Of a stretch of 64,000 nt of DNA, positions 51,012 through 59,867 are shown piece after piece. The first letter of the stretch is position 1, and every line of letters starts with the position of its first letter. Source of the stretch: Flavobacterium chryseum (GTDB lineage Bacteria; Bacteroidota; Bacteroidia; Flavobacteriales; Flavobacteriaceae); assembly GCF_004362015.1 (NCBI RefSeq), contig NZ_SNWW01000009.1, positions 1 to 64,000 of the forward strand, given 5' to 3'. The position numbers and the translations under genes are program-made. Below the pieces are notes generated by a model, which saw only the letters and a program-made list of their open reading frames with translations, made no database searches and had not been told where the DNA came from.

Positions 51012-51587
51012 ATGTTTAACCAATTCCGAAATAAATTCCCCTTAACCGATGAAAAATGGAATGAATACACCAACTATTTCAATCGCATTGAAGTTCCTAC
51101 CAAAACAATCCTTTTACAAGAAGGCGAAATCTCAAAAAAGCTATTTATTATAGAAAAAGGCTGCATTAGAGTTTGGTTTAATAATAACGGAAAAGATATT
51201 ACTACACAGTTCTTTTTCGAAAATCAGAGCGTTTCTTCTATTGAAAGTTTTGTAAAAAAATTCCCAAGTCCGGTTTTTATCGAAACCATTGAAGCTTCTG
51301 TTTTATGGTGGATTCATAAAAAAGATATGGATTTTATTTTAGAAGAAATTAAAGAAATTCCAGCGTTGCGAGATCGTTTCATCAACATGATTTTTCAACG
51401 TACATTTGATTATATGAAGCACTTTTTCTCTTTTATAAAAGACTCTCCTACTCAGCGTTATCTCAATTTAATTCAGGAAAAACCTCAAATTGTTCAACGT
51501 GTTCCGCAACACTATATTGCATCATATCTTGGCGTAACTACGGTTCATTTAAGCCGAATAAAAAGTAAGCTGGTTCAAGAAAAATAA
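51012..51587 (+). CDS. Crp/Fnr-family transcriptional regulator
   Basis: The start is taken at the ATG 51012 (MFNQFRNKFPLTDE); an upstream TTG at 50988 is less likely. It has 191 residues. The cyclic-nucleotide-binding-like domain covers about 20-110 (LFIIEKGCIRVWFNNNGKDI). The helix-turn-helix near the C-terminus reads HYIASYLGVTTVHLSRIKSK (about 168-187). It lacks cysteine clusters of the Fnr type and most cAMP-contact residues, like many Flavobacterium members. A 16-base palindrome follows 14 bases after its stop, before an oxidoreductase gene. Confidence 0.88.
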   Translation: MFNQFRNKFPLTDEKWNEYTNYFNRIEVPTKTILLQEGEISKKLFIIEKGCIRVWFNNNGKDITTQFFFENQSVSSIESFVKKFPSPVFIETIEASVLWWIHKKDMDFILEEIKEIPALRDRFINMIFQRTFDYMKHFFSFIKDSPTQRYLNLIQEKPQIVQRVPQHYIASYLGVTTVHLSRIKSKLVQEK

Positions 51588-51600
51588 CGCAATTGCATTT

Positions 51601-51616
51601 GATAACAAATGTTATC
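51601..51616. promoter_or_regulatory. Operator candidate (GATAAC-N4-GTTATC)
   Basis: GATAACAAATGTTATC is a perfect 6-bp inverted repeat with a four-base spacer, between the regulator stop (51587) and the oxidoreductase start (51666). Crp/Fnr proteins bind dyads of about this size, so this is a plausible site for the upstream regulator. The promoter itself was not identified. Confidence 0.5.
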
Positions 51617-51665
51617 GCTCAACCAAAAACTGCGGTCTAATTTTGCTTCATAAAATTTAATAATT

Positions 51666-52637
51666 ATGAAAGCAGCAGTAATTTACACAAAAGGCGAAAT
51701 GCCAAAATATGCCGAATTTCCGGCACCAATTGTTCAAAACGAAAACGAAGTTTTAATTTCGGTCAAAGCAGTTGCGATTACAAATCTGGACAAAGGAAAA
51801 GCCAGCGGAAAACATTATTCATCTGAAAATGAAAACCAAAACGGATTTGTTGTGGGCAGCGACGGCGTTGGTTTATTAGAAGACGGAACAAGGGTTTACG
51901 GCCGCGGCATCAGCGGAACAATTGCAGAAAAAGCGGTTGTAGAAAAAAACAGAATGGTATTATTACCTGACGGAATTAGCAACGCAACAGCCGCAGCGAT
52001 GCCAAATGCAGTTGCAGGTTCTGCAATGGCGCTAAAATTTAGAGCCGGAATACAACCCGGAGAAACGGTTTTAATAAACGGAGCCACCGGTTTTACAGGT
52101 CAAATGGCGATTCAGATTGCGAAACATTATGGCGCAAAGAAAATTATTGTAACAGGACGAAATGAAAACACGCTTCAGGAACTTTTAAAATTGGGCGCTG
52201 ATGAAATTATTTCGCTAAAACAAGATGATGAAACTATTTTAAAACAAATTCAGGCGATTCATAAGGAAACTCCAATCGATATTGTTTTAGATTATTTGTG
52301 GGGACATCCGGCAGAATTGATTTTAAGCGCTTTAAAAGGAAATGGTTCTTTTACAAATCGCTTACGATTTGTTACTATTGGTTCGATGGCTAGTGAAAAC
52401 ATTCAATTATCATCCGGGATTTTAAGAAGCGTTAATCTGCAGCTATCAGGTTCAGGTTTAGGAAGCTGGACTAAAGAAGAAGTGAAATTATTATTTTCAG
52501 AAATACTTCCGGAAATGTTTCTCTTAGCCGCTCAAAACAAACTGAAGGTTAATATTGAAGAAGTTCCTTTATCGGATATTGAAAAAATGTGGAATGCTGA
52601 AGTTTCTGACGGTAAGCGTTTAGTTGTGACAATGTGA
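51666..52637 (+). CDS. Quinone oxidoreductase-like zinc-independent alcohol dehydrogenase family protein
   Basis: Its 323 residues belong to the medium-chain dehydrogenase/reductase superfamily. The GroES-like part (about 1-120) has GFVVGSDGVGLLEDGTRVYG. The nucleotide-binding part has VLINGATGFTGQMAIQIAKH (about 138-157), an A-x-x-G-x-x-G motif typical of NADPH-dependent quinone reductases. The zinc-ligand cysteines of true alcohol dehydrogenases are absent. The substrate is unknown, with enals or quinones likely. It is probably controlled by the upstream Crp/Fnr protein. Confidence 0.85.
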   Translation: MKAAVIYTKGEMPKYAEFPAPIVQNENEVLISVKAVAITNLDKGKASGKHYSSENENQNGFVVGSDGVGLLEDGTRVYGRGISGTIAEKAVVEKNRMVLLPDGISNATAAAMPNAVAGSAMALKFRAGIQPGETVLINGATGFTGQMAIQIAKHYGAKKIIVTGRNENTLQELLKLGADEIISLKQDDETILKQIQAIHKETPIDIVLDYLWGHPAELILSALKGNGSFTNRLRFVTIGSMASENIQLSSGILRSVNLQLSGSGLGSWTKEEVKLLFSEILPEMFLLAAQNKLKVNIEEVPLSDIEKMWNAEVSDGKRLVVTM

Positions 52638-52647
52638 TGATTTTTTT

Positions 52648-52783
52648 AAACACATAGAGACATAGGTTTTATATGCAAAGAAAAAAGATTGTAAAAAGAA
52701 ACCAGTTTCTCACACATAGCTATGTGTGTTAATACAAGTGAAACGCCTCTTTTTAAAGTTTTAATCTATGTTTCTATGTGTTT
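52648..52783. repeat. Nested intergenic inverted repeats
   Basis: Outer arms AAACACATAGAGACATAG (from 52648) and CTATGTTTCTATGTGTTT (to 52783) pair with one mismatch. In between is a perfect 18-base palindrome CACACATAGCTATGTGTG at 52711-52728. It lies between convergent genes and may serve as a terminator. Confidence 0.75.
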
Positions 52784-52802
52784 AAATAATATTTATACCA
52801 GT

Positions 52803-54779
52803 TTAATATTCTAATAATTCTTTTAGAACCTCCTCAAAACGATTTTTTGATAAAAACTGATCTTCCAGCGCTTTTGTAAACGGAATTGGAGAATCTAAAC
52901 TAGCTACCCTTTTTACGGGAGCATCAAGATATTCAAAACATTCTTCCATAATTAAAGCCGAAATATCGCTTGCAATTCCGCCAAACAAAGTATCTTCCTG
53001 ATAAATAATAACTTTTCCTGTTTTCTTAACCGAAGCAAAAATGGTTTCAGTATCCAAAGGCTGTAAAGTTCTCAAATCTATTAAATCTGCTTCTATTTCA
53101 GGATTTTGAGCTAATGTTTCTAAAGCCCAGTGTACAGGCGCACCGAAAGCAATAATGGTAACTTTTTTTCCTTCTTTTATCAAAGCTGCTTTCCCTAACG
53201 GAATGGTATAATAATCTGTTGGAACGTCCTGATAAACACTTCTGTACAATTGTTTGTGTTCAAAAAACAAAACTGGATTTGGATCGTTAATCGAAGTATT
53301 TAATAATCCTTTTGCATCATACGGAAAAGCCGGATAAACAACTTTTAAACCTGGCGTTTTAGTAAACCATGCTTCATTTGTTTGTGAATGAAATGGTCCT
53401 GCCTGAGTGCCACCTCCGCAAGGCATTCGAACAACAACATCGGCTTTTTCGCCCCAACGATAATGCGATTTAGCTAATAAATTCACGATCGGATTAAATC
53501 CTGTAGACACAAAATCAGCAAACTGCATTTCGACAATGGCTTTGTAACCATTAATCGATAATCCCATTGCGGTCGAAACAACTGCGCTTTCGCAAATAGG
53601 TGTATTGCGAACGCGGTCTTTTCCGAAAAATTCAACGAAACCTTCTGTAATTTTAAAAGCACCGCCATATTCTGCAATATCCTGACCCATAATAACAAGG
53701 TTTTTGTGAAGCTGCATAGATTGCTCTAAACTCGTTTTAATTGCATCTATAAAACGAATATTTTTAGTTTCTGTCGATGGTGTAACTTTTTCATATTGAA
53801 AAGGTTTGTAAACATCGTCTAATTCTCCACTATAAGTAGGAACAATTTCAGGTTCATCATTTGCAATTGCTAAATGTTCGTCTATTTCTTGTTTGATTTC
53901 AGCTCGTAAAACAGCATCCTGATCTTCTGAAAGAACACCCTGATCTAATAAAAACATTCTGTAATTATCAACAGGATCTTTTGTAGCCCACATTTTCATC
54001 GTGTCTTCAGGTACATATTTGATACCGCTGGCTTCTTCGTGACCACGCATTCTGAAGGTTTTAAACTCTAATAAAACAGGATGTGGGTCTTCCTGCATTT
54101 CAGCTTTTAGCTTTTTTATTTTATGATAGACTTCGAGAATATTATTTCCATCAATTATATGACTTTCAATGCCGTAGCCGATGCCTTTGTCTGCAAGGTT
54201 TTCGCATAAATATTGTTCATTTGTTGGTGTAGAAAGTCCGTAGCCATTATTTTCAATGACAAACATTACAGGCAATTTCCAAACAGCAGCAATATTCAGC
54301 GCTTCATGAAAATCTCCTTCGCTTGTCGCGCCTTCACCAGTAAAAACGGCTGTTACTTTTTTATTTTTTTGAAGTTTATTTGCCAAAGCAATTCCATCAG
54401 CGATTCCTAATTGCGGACCCAAATGCGAAATCATTCCAACAATATTATATTCCTGAGTTCCAAAATGAAAACTGCGGTCTCTTCCTTTTGTAAAACCATT
54501 TGCTTTTCCCTGCCATTGCGAAAAAAGTCGGTGCAAAGGGATATTTCTTGTGGTAAAAACACCAAGATTGCGGTGCATTGGCAATACATATTCTGACTCT
54601 TCCAGAGCAGCAGTAATACCAACAGCAATGGCTTCCTGCCCTATTCCTGAAAACCATTTCGAAACTTTACCCTGCCGAATCAGAATTAACATCTTTTCTT
54701 CGATCAAACGAGGTTTTAAGATTTTCTTGTATAAGTCCAGTAATTCAGTATTGGTTAAGTCTTGTCTGTAAAAGATCAT
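52803..54779 (-). CDS. Branched-chain 2-oxoacid dehydrogenase E1, fused alpha and beta
   Basis: This is the thiamine diphosphate-dependent decarboxylase of a 2-oxoacid dehydrogenase complex, probably for branched-chain substrates. The start is read at 54779 (MIFYRQDLTNTEL); a Met eight codons upstream is possible. The alpha part (about 1-320) has the ThDP motif GEGATSEGDFHEALNIAAVW, with ENNGYG about 30 residues on. The beta part (about 340-658) has GQDIAEYGGAFKIT, RNTPICESAVVSTAMG and LDSPIPFTK. Such fusions are usual in Bacteroidota. E2 and E3 are not in this window. Pyruvate as the substrate cannot be excluded. Confidence 0.9.
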   Translation of the reverse strand: MIFYRQDLTNTELLDLYKKILKPRLIEEKMLILIRQGKVSKWFSGIGQEAIAVGITAALEESEYVLPMHRNLGVFTTRNIPLHRLFSQWQGKANGFTKGRDRSFHFGTQEYNIVGMISHLGPQLGIADGIALANKLQKNKKVTAVFTGEGATSEGDFHEALNIAAVWKLPVMFVIENNGYGLSTPTNEQYLCENLADKGIGYGIESHIIDGNNILEVYHKIKKLKAEMQEDPHPVLLEFKTFRMRGHEEASGIKYVPEDTMKMWATKDPVDNYRMFLLDQGVLSEDQDAVLRAEIKQEIDEHLAIANDEPEIVPTYSGELDDVYKPFQYEKVTPSTETKNIRFIDAIKTSLEQSMQLHKNLVIMGQDIAEYGGAFKITEGFVEFFGKDRVRNTPICESAVVSTAMGLSINGYKAIVEMQFADFVSTGFNPIVNLLAKSHYRWGEKADVVVRMPCGGGTQAGPFHSQTNEAWFTKTPGLKVVYPAFPYDAKGLLNTSINDPNPVLFFEHKQLYRSVYQDVPTDYYTIPLGKAALIKEGKKVTIIAFGAPVHWALETLAQNPEIEADLIDLRTLQPLDTETIFASVKKTGKVIIYQEDTLFGGIASDISALIMEECFEYLDAPVKRVASLDSPIPFTKALEDQFLSKNRFEEVLKELLEY

Positions 54780-55147
54780 TTGAGTTTGATTTATTGTTTT
54801 CAAATATATAAAAATATAACAATTTTAACATTATTTGTTAAATAATTTTAAGTTGCTTTTGTTAGCCTTAATAAAAATAAAAAAATAATCTTACCTTTTT
54901 TATTTTGTAAAAACACAGGCCAAAGATAACAGTAAATTTTTGTCTCAAAATAAAATTTGTATTATTTTATTTACAAATTATTAAGTTTTTATTTTACAAT
55001 ATTTAAAAATTAAGCTCTGGAATTTAGGTTAAAAAGTGTATTAAAAAATAAATTTTATGGTAAAATTTAAAATTCAAAACTAAAATATTCTCTACCTTTG
55101 TTATTGTAAGGATTTTAAATTCTTCTTTTAAATAAAAAATGTAAAGT
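54780..55147. other. Control region between divergent E1 and dioxygenase genes
   Basis: It is AT-rich with no gene. TACCTTTG at 55093-55100 matches the -7 consensus for the gene at 55148. No clear promoter was found for the E1 gene on the other strand, and no repeats were seen. Confidence 0.45.
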
Positions 55148-56098
55148 ATGCAAAACATTCCTAGTGTAGACTTACGTGATTTCCTTTCGGACAACCCGGA
55201 ACGTAAACAAAAATTTGTAAATGAAATCGGCAGTGCATTTGAAAACATTGGCTTCGTAGCCCTAAAAGGTCATTTCTTAGATGATCAGTTGGTAGGCGAG
55301 CTTTATAGCGAAATTCGAAAATTTTTCGCTTTGCCAGTAGAAACCAAGCATAATTATGAAATTCCCGGAATTGGCGGTCAAAGAGGTTATGTTTCTTTTG
55401 GAAAAGAACATGCTAAAGGACGCAAAGAGGGAGATTTAAAAGAGTTCTGGCATTTTGGGCAGTATGTTGACAAAGATTCAAAATACGCTTCAGAATATCC
55501 GGAAAATGTTGAAGTAAAAGAGTTACCGCATTTTAATGCTGTTGGTAAAGAAGCGTATCAAATGCTTGAAAAAACAGGTGTTTATGTGTTACGAGCTTTG
55601 GCTTTGCATTTAGGTTTAGATGAGTTTTATTTTGATCAGTATGCTAAAGAAGGAAACTCAATTTTAAGACCAATTCATTATCCACCAATTACTTCTGAGC
55701 CTGAAAATGCAATTCGTGCAGCTGCTCACGGAGATATTAACCTGATCACGCTTTTAATGGGAGCGCAAGGGAAAGGATTACAAGTTCAAAATCATGATGG
55801 AGAATGGATTGATGCTATTGCTGCAGACGATGAATTAGTTATAAATGTGGGCGATATGTTGTCAAGACATACTAATAACAAACTAAAATCTACAATTCAC
55901 CAGGTGGTAAATCCGCCAAGAGAATTATGGGGAACCTCTCGCTATTCTGTTCCGTTTTTTATGCACCCCGTAAGCGATATGCGTCTGGATTGTTTAGAAA
56001 ACTGTATTGATGCTGAAAATCCTAAGAAATTTGAAGACATTACGGCGGGCGATTATTTATACGAACGTTTGGTAGATTTAGGTTTAATAAAAAAGTAA
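55148..56098 (+). CDS. Isopenicillin N synthase-like 2-oxoglutarate/Fe(II) dioxygenase
   Basis: Its 316 residues are of the 2OG-Fe(II) oxygenase superfamily. The N-terminal DIOX_N part has IPSVDLRDFLSDNPERKQKF and AFENIGFVALKGHFLDDQLV (about residues 4-50). The iron ligands are in AHGDINLITLL (His and Asp near 196-198) and STIHQVV (His near 254). RYSVPFF (near 265) has the 2OG-binding Arg-x-Ser. All are present, so it should be active. The substrate is unknown; plant-like names such as flavanone oxidase are not warranted. Confidence 0.9.
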   Translation: MQNIPSVDLRDFLSDNPERKQKFVNEIGSAFENIGFVALKGHFLDDQLVGELYSEIRKFFALPVETKHNYEIPGIGGQRGYVSFGKEHAKGRKEGDLKEFWHFGQYVDKDSKYASEYPENVEVKELPHFNAVGKEAYQMLEKTGVYVLRALALHLGLDEFYFDQYAKEGNSILRPIHYPPITSEPENAIRAAAHGDINLITLLMGAQGKGLQVQNHDGEWIDAIAADDELVINVGDMLSRHTNNKLKSTIHQVVNPPRELWGTSRYSVPFFMHPVSDMRLDCLENCIDAENPKKFEDITAGDYLYERLVDLGLIKK

Positions 56099-56213
56099 AA
56101 ACTTAAATAAATTCTAATATTAAAATTCCAAATTCCAAACTTTCATTGGAATTTGGAATTTAATTTTTAATAGCCTTATTGCTTGGAATTTATTTTTTTA
56201 GAATGAACAATTT

Positions 56214-56546
56214 ATGGATTTACAAGATCAATTAAAAAATTTGTTTCCGGATCACGTCGAATCAAATGAACCTGAAGAAGTTCAGGAAGAAGAGCATGTA
56301 CTTTATGTTCAAAAAGAACCGATGATTTGCAAATTCGAAAAACGAAAAGGAAAAGCAACCACCATAATTGAAGGTTACGAAGGAAGCGATGAAGATTTTA
56401 AAATTCTTGCCAAAGAAATTAAAACAAAATTAAGCGTTGGCGGAACTTTTAAAGACGATGCAATCATCATTCAAGGCGATTATCGGGATAAAATTATGGC
56501 TATTTTAAAAGAAAAAGGATTTAAAACCAAAAGAGTTGGCGGATGA
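56214..56546 (+). CDS. SUI1/eIF1-like translation factor (YciH family)
   Basis: Its 110 residues have the SUI1 domain in the second half: KRKGKATTIIEGYEG (about 43-57), KEIKTKLSVGGTFKDDAIII (about 68-87), then QGDYRDKIMAILKEKGFKTK. The GGT.KD motif is the family mark. In bacteria YciH is thought to influence start-site choice on the ribosome, mostly under stress. The first 35 residues are acidic and less conserved. The length and single domain are normal. Confidence 0.92.
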   Translation: MDLQDQLKNLFPDHVESNEPEEVQEEEHVLYVQKEPMICKFEKRKGKATTIIEGYEGSDEDFKILAKEIKTKLSVGGTFKDDAIIIQGDYRDKIMAILKEKGFKTKRVGG

Positions 56547-56756
56547 TAATTTTAGATTTCTGATTTAAGAATTTAGATTGTCTACCCATTAACTATAAAA
56601 TTTAACCGCAAAGTTCGCAAAGAATTATAGTTAGAAGTTTTAATAAAAAATTCAAAGTTCGCAAAGCTTTGTAAATCAAGATTAGAATTTGGAATTTAAA
56701 AAATTGGAATTTATTTTCAAACCTTAGCAACTCAGAACCTTAGAACCTAAAAAAAA

Positions 56757-57629
56757 ATGATACAAAACTCAGAATTAATACTTAATCCAGACGGAAGTGT
56801 TTACCACTTAAATCTTCTTCCTGAACATATTGCCAACGATATAATTTTTGTTGGAGACCAAAACCGAGTAGAAAAAATTACTCAGTTTTTTGATTCTATT
56901 GAATTTTCTACTCAAAAAAGAGAATTTAAAACCCAAACCGGAATTTATAAAGGAAAACGTATCACAGTAATGTCAACCGGAATCGGACCTGATAATATTG
57001 ATATTGTTGTAAATGAACTAGATGCTTTGGTGAATATCGATTTAAAAACACGTGAGCCAAAAGAAAATTTAACTTCACTAAATATCATTAGAATTGGAAC
57101 TTCGGGTTCTTTGCAAAAAGATATTCCTGTGGATAGTTTTGTAATGTCTAAATTTGGTCTGGGATTAGACAATATGCTTCGCTCCTATTTAATAGATGAA
57201 GTTTCGCAAGATGCTCTTGAAGATGCTTTTATCGTACATACCAATTGGGATATTCGAAAAGGAAGGCCGTATGCAATTCCTTGTTCAGAAAAATTAGAAA
57301 AAATAATTGAATCTGATAAAATATTTAAGGGAATTACAGCCACTGCCGGAGGATTTTACGGTCCGCAAGGGCGTGTTTTGCGTTTGAATATCCAGGATGA
57401 AGAATTAAACAATAAAATGGATAATTTTAATTTTAATGGCGAAAGAATTACTAACTTAGAGATGGAAACGGCTGCTATTTACGGACTTTCTGCACTTTTA
57501 GGTCATAACGCATTATCATTAAATGCAATTATTGCCAATCGTGCTTCGGGAACTTTTAGCGAAGATCCATATAAAGCGGTTGATGAGTTAATTACATATA
57601 CATTAAATAAACTTTCAAATAGTAAATAA
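56757..57629 (+). CDS. Nucleoside phosphorylase (uridine phosphorylase-like)
   Basis: It splits a nucleoside with phosphate into base and ribose-1-phosphate in the cytoplasm. Its 290 residues belong to the PNP/UDP superfamily. IIFVGDQNRVEKITQFFD (about 28-45) matches the GDP-x-R-like phosphate site with Asn for Pro. Further marks are VMSTGIGPDNIDIVVNELDA (about 70-89), RIGTSGSLQKDIPVDSFVMS (about 110-129) and NLEMETAAIYGLSALLGHNA (about 234-253, ribose-binding Glu-Met-Glu). Its stop TAA overlaps the next start by one base. Confidence 0.9.
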   Translation: MIQNSELILNPDGSVYHLNLLPEHIANDIIFVGDQNRVEKITQFFDSIEFSTQKREFKTQTGIYKGKRITVMSTGIGPDNIDIVVNELDALVNIDLKTREPKENLTSLNIIRIGTSGSLQKDIPVDSFVMSKFGLGLDNMLRSYLIDEVSQDALEDAFIVHTNWDIRKGRPYAIPCSEKLEKIIESDKIFKGITATAGGFYGPQGRVLRLNIQDEELNNKMDNFNFNGERITNLEMETAAIYGLSALLGHNALSLNAIIANRASGTFSEDPYKAVDELITYTLNKLSNSK

Positions 57630-58069
57630 TGCAAGATGCCATTTTTAAATTTGAAAAATTACTAAATGAAAATGTCAATTATTTTCCGACATTAAATACT
57701 GAAGTTTTAGAAGCTAAAATTCCGGGGAAATGGTCAAAAAAAGAAATTTTGGGACATTTAATAGATTCTGCAATTCATAATTTAGTTCGTTTTACAGAAA
57801 TAAATTATGTTGAAAAGCCTTATCAGCACAGACCTTACAGTCAAATGGATTTGGTGAATTTGAATCAGTACCAAACAATGGATATTGTTGAGTTGACAAC
57901 ATTATTGTTTTCATTAAATAAACAAATTGTCAGAATTATGAAATCTGTTGATGAAGGAGTTTTAAATTATAAAATTGTTTTAAGCGATCAGTCTGTAGTT
58001 GATTTAAAGTTTCTAATGACTGATTATGTAGAACATTTAGAACATCACATTAATCAATTAAAAGCTTAG
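57629..58069 (+). CDS. DinB-family protein
   Basis: Its 146 residues form the four-helix bundle of the DinB/YfiT-like superfamily. The start has a helix, then GKWSKKEILGHLIDSAIHNL (about 31-50) with a metal-type His, and the end has DYVEHLEHHINQLKA with two more His. Members bind a metal ion, and some are thiol-dependent S-transferases; the role of this one is unknown. Translation is coupled to the phosphorylase by the TAATG overlap. Confidence 0.85.
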   Translation: MQDAIFKFEKLLNENVNYFPTLNTEVLEAKIPGKWSKKEILGHLIDSAIHNLVRFTEINYVEKPYQHRPYSQMDLVNLNQYQTMDIVELTTLLFSLNKQIVRIMKSVDEGVLNYKIVLSDQSVVDLKFLMTDYVEHLEHHINQLKA

Positions 58070-58072
58070 ACT

Positions 58073-58465
58073 ATGTTTTTAAGAGTTGCCAGACATACCG
58101 ATAATATAGAAAAAATTGAAGATTTTTATATTAATATTTTGGATTTTGAATGTTTAGGCCGTTTTCAAAATCACAATAATTATGATGGCGTTTTTATTGG
58201 AAAATCAGGTTTAGACTGGCATTTTGAATTTACGCAATCTGAAACAAAAGCCAATCATACGTTTGATGAAGATGATGTTATCGTGCTTTATCCCAAAACA
58301 ATTTTAGATTATAATGAATTAATAAATAAACTTTTACGAAACAACATTTCAATCATAACTGCAACTAATCCTTTTTGGAATGAAAACGGAAAAATGTTTC
58401 AGGATCCTGACGGTTATCGAATTGTTGTTTCACCACTAAAAGCGGTAATTAGCGAAATTGAATAA
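58073..58465 (+). CDS. VOC-family (glyoxalase-like) protein
   Basis: Its 130 residues contain two beta-alpha-beta-beta-beta units. It begins VARHTDNIEKIEDFYINILD (about 4-23) and has GLDWHFEFTQSETKANHTFD (about 46-65) and MFQDPDGYRIVVSP at the end, with the QDPDG.R motif common in glyoxalase/bleomycin resistance relatives. It could bind a metal through His and Glu, but the substrate is unknown. It starts 3 bases after dinB and overlaps the next gene by one base. Confidence 0.85.
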   Translation: MFLRVARHTDNIEKIEDFYINILDFECLGRFQNHNNYDGVFIGKSGLDWHFEFTQSETKANHTFDEDDVIVLYPKTILDYNELINKLLRNNISIITATNPFWNENGKMFQDPDGYRIVVSPLKAVISEIE

Positions 58466-58938
58466 TGGCAGAAACACACAAAAAAATCCTATTTAGATAT
58501 TATAGCGATTTGTTAGAAGATACGGTTGTAGAAACCATGTGGGGAGAAATTATTGATCTGGAAAAAGGATATTTCAAATTAGATAATATTCCGTTTTTCG
58601 GGCCTTTAATTGCCACAGATGATATTTTCTATGCAGAATTTGATGAAAAAGAACAAACGCTCGTTTACAGAGAAACAATAGAAAGTTTTGGAAATTCGAT
58701 TCTGCAGGTTGTAATTTTAGAAAAAGGTTTTGATAAGGAAATTATCATAGAAAAATTAAAAGCAATTAACTGTTTATCAGAAGGATTAAATGACACTCTA
58801 TTTGCTGTTGAAGTGGTAAAAGAAGTTGATTATTCGATTGTAAAAAGTTTATTAACAGAATATGAAACGCTTTCTGTAATTGAATTTGCAGAACCTTGCC
58901 TATCTGAAAAACACAGAACTGATTTATTAAAAAATTAA
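58465..58938 (+). CDS. DUF4265-family protein
   Basis: Its 157 residues show the family's opening pattern, VETMWGEIIDLEKGYFKLDN (about residues 22-41), then IPFFGPLIATDDIFYAEFDE, and NGTL-like DTLFAVEVVKEVDYSIVKSL. The function of DUF4265 is unknown. The start overlaps the VOC gene stop by one base, so it is part of the same operon as the phosphorylase, dinB and VOC genes. Confidence 0.8.
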   Translation: MAETHKKILFRYYSDLLEDTVVETMWGEIIDLEKGYFKLDNIPFFGPLIATDDIFYAEFDEKEQTLVYRETIESFGNSILQVVILEKGFDKEIIIEKLKAINCLSEGLNDTLFAVEVVKEVDYSIVKSLLTEYETLSVIEFAEPCLSEKHRTDLLKN

Positions 58939-58997
58939 AATATAAACAACAAACAAACTTAGAATACGCATACCAAACAAACTTAAACTTAAACCTA

Positions 58998-59849
58998 ATG
59001 AAAACTGTAAAAATTGTTGGTGTTCCCGAACACTTCAATTTGCCATGGCGTATATCGATCGAAAATGGTGAATTTGAAGCTGAAAACATAGATTTACAAT
59101 GGAAAAATATACCTGAAGGTACAGGAAAAATGTGCCAGATGCTTCGTGACGGAGAGGCTGATATTGCTGTAATTTTGACCGAAGGAATTGTAAAAGATAT
59201 TATTGCCGGAAACCCAAGTAAAATTGTTCAGATTTATGTACAATCTCCTTTAATCTGGGGAATTCACGTGGCTACAAAATCGAATTTTCAAACTATTAAA
59301 GATCTTCAAAATAAAAAAGTTGCGATTTCAAGACTTGGATCAGGTTCTCAATTAATGGCTTATGTAAATGCCAACGAACAAAATTGGAAAACTGACGATT
59401 TAGAATTTGAGATTGTAAATACCATCGATGGCGCTGTTGAAGCCTTAACCAACGGAACTGCAGATTATTTTATGTGGGAACATTTTATGACAAAACCTCT
59501 TGTAGATCAGGGTGTTTTTAGAAGAGTTGGCGACTGCCCTACTCCATGGCCTTCTTTTGTCATTACGGTTCGTGATGAGTTTTTGAAAAAAAATCCGAAA
59601 GTAATTGAAAAAATTCTCGAAGTCATCAATAAAACAACGCATGATTTTGCTCTAATTCCGAACATTGATAAAACTTTAGCAGAGCTTTTTAATCAAAAAC
59701 TTGAAGATATTCAGGAATGGCTGAAATTAACGCAATGGTCGCAAAAACATCTAAGTGAAAAAGCATTTGATAAAATTCAAAATCAATTATTTGATCTGGG
59801 AATTATTGATAAAAAAAGTACTTTTGTAGAAACAGTAAAAGCACTGTAA
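58998..59849 (+). CDS. Periplasmic-binding-protein-like protein without a signal peptide
   Basis: Its 283 residues have the type II periplasmic binding protein fold. They start directly with KTVKIVGVPEHFNLPWRISI, with no signal peptide and no lipobox, so it should stay in the cytoplasm. IKDLQNKKVAISRLGSGSQL (about residues 98-117) and EALTNGTADYFMWEHFMTKP (about 150-169) match the NMT1/SsuA-like group. The Ca3427-type soluble branch known from fungi and bacteria is the closest named idea I have, from pattern only. No permease or ATPase gene is nearby. Confidence 0.8.
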   Translation: MKTVKIVGVPEHFNLPWRISIENGEFEAENIDLQWKNIPEGTGKMCQMLRDGEADIAVILTEGIVKDIIAGNPSKIVQIYVQSPLIWGIHVATKSNFQTIKDLQNKKVAISRLGSGSQLMAYVNANEQNWKTDDLEFEIVNTIDGAVEALTNGTADYFMWEHFMTKPLVDQGVFRRVGDCPTPWPSFVITVRDEFLKKNPKVIEKILEVINKTTHDFALIPNIDKTLAELFNQKLEDIQEWLKLTQWSQKHLSEKAFDKIQNQLFDLGIIDKKSTFVETVKAL

Positions 59850-59867
59850 ATTCTGCTTTTGATTCTT

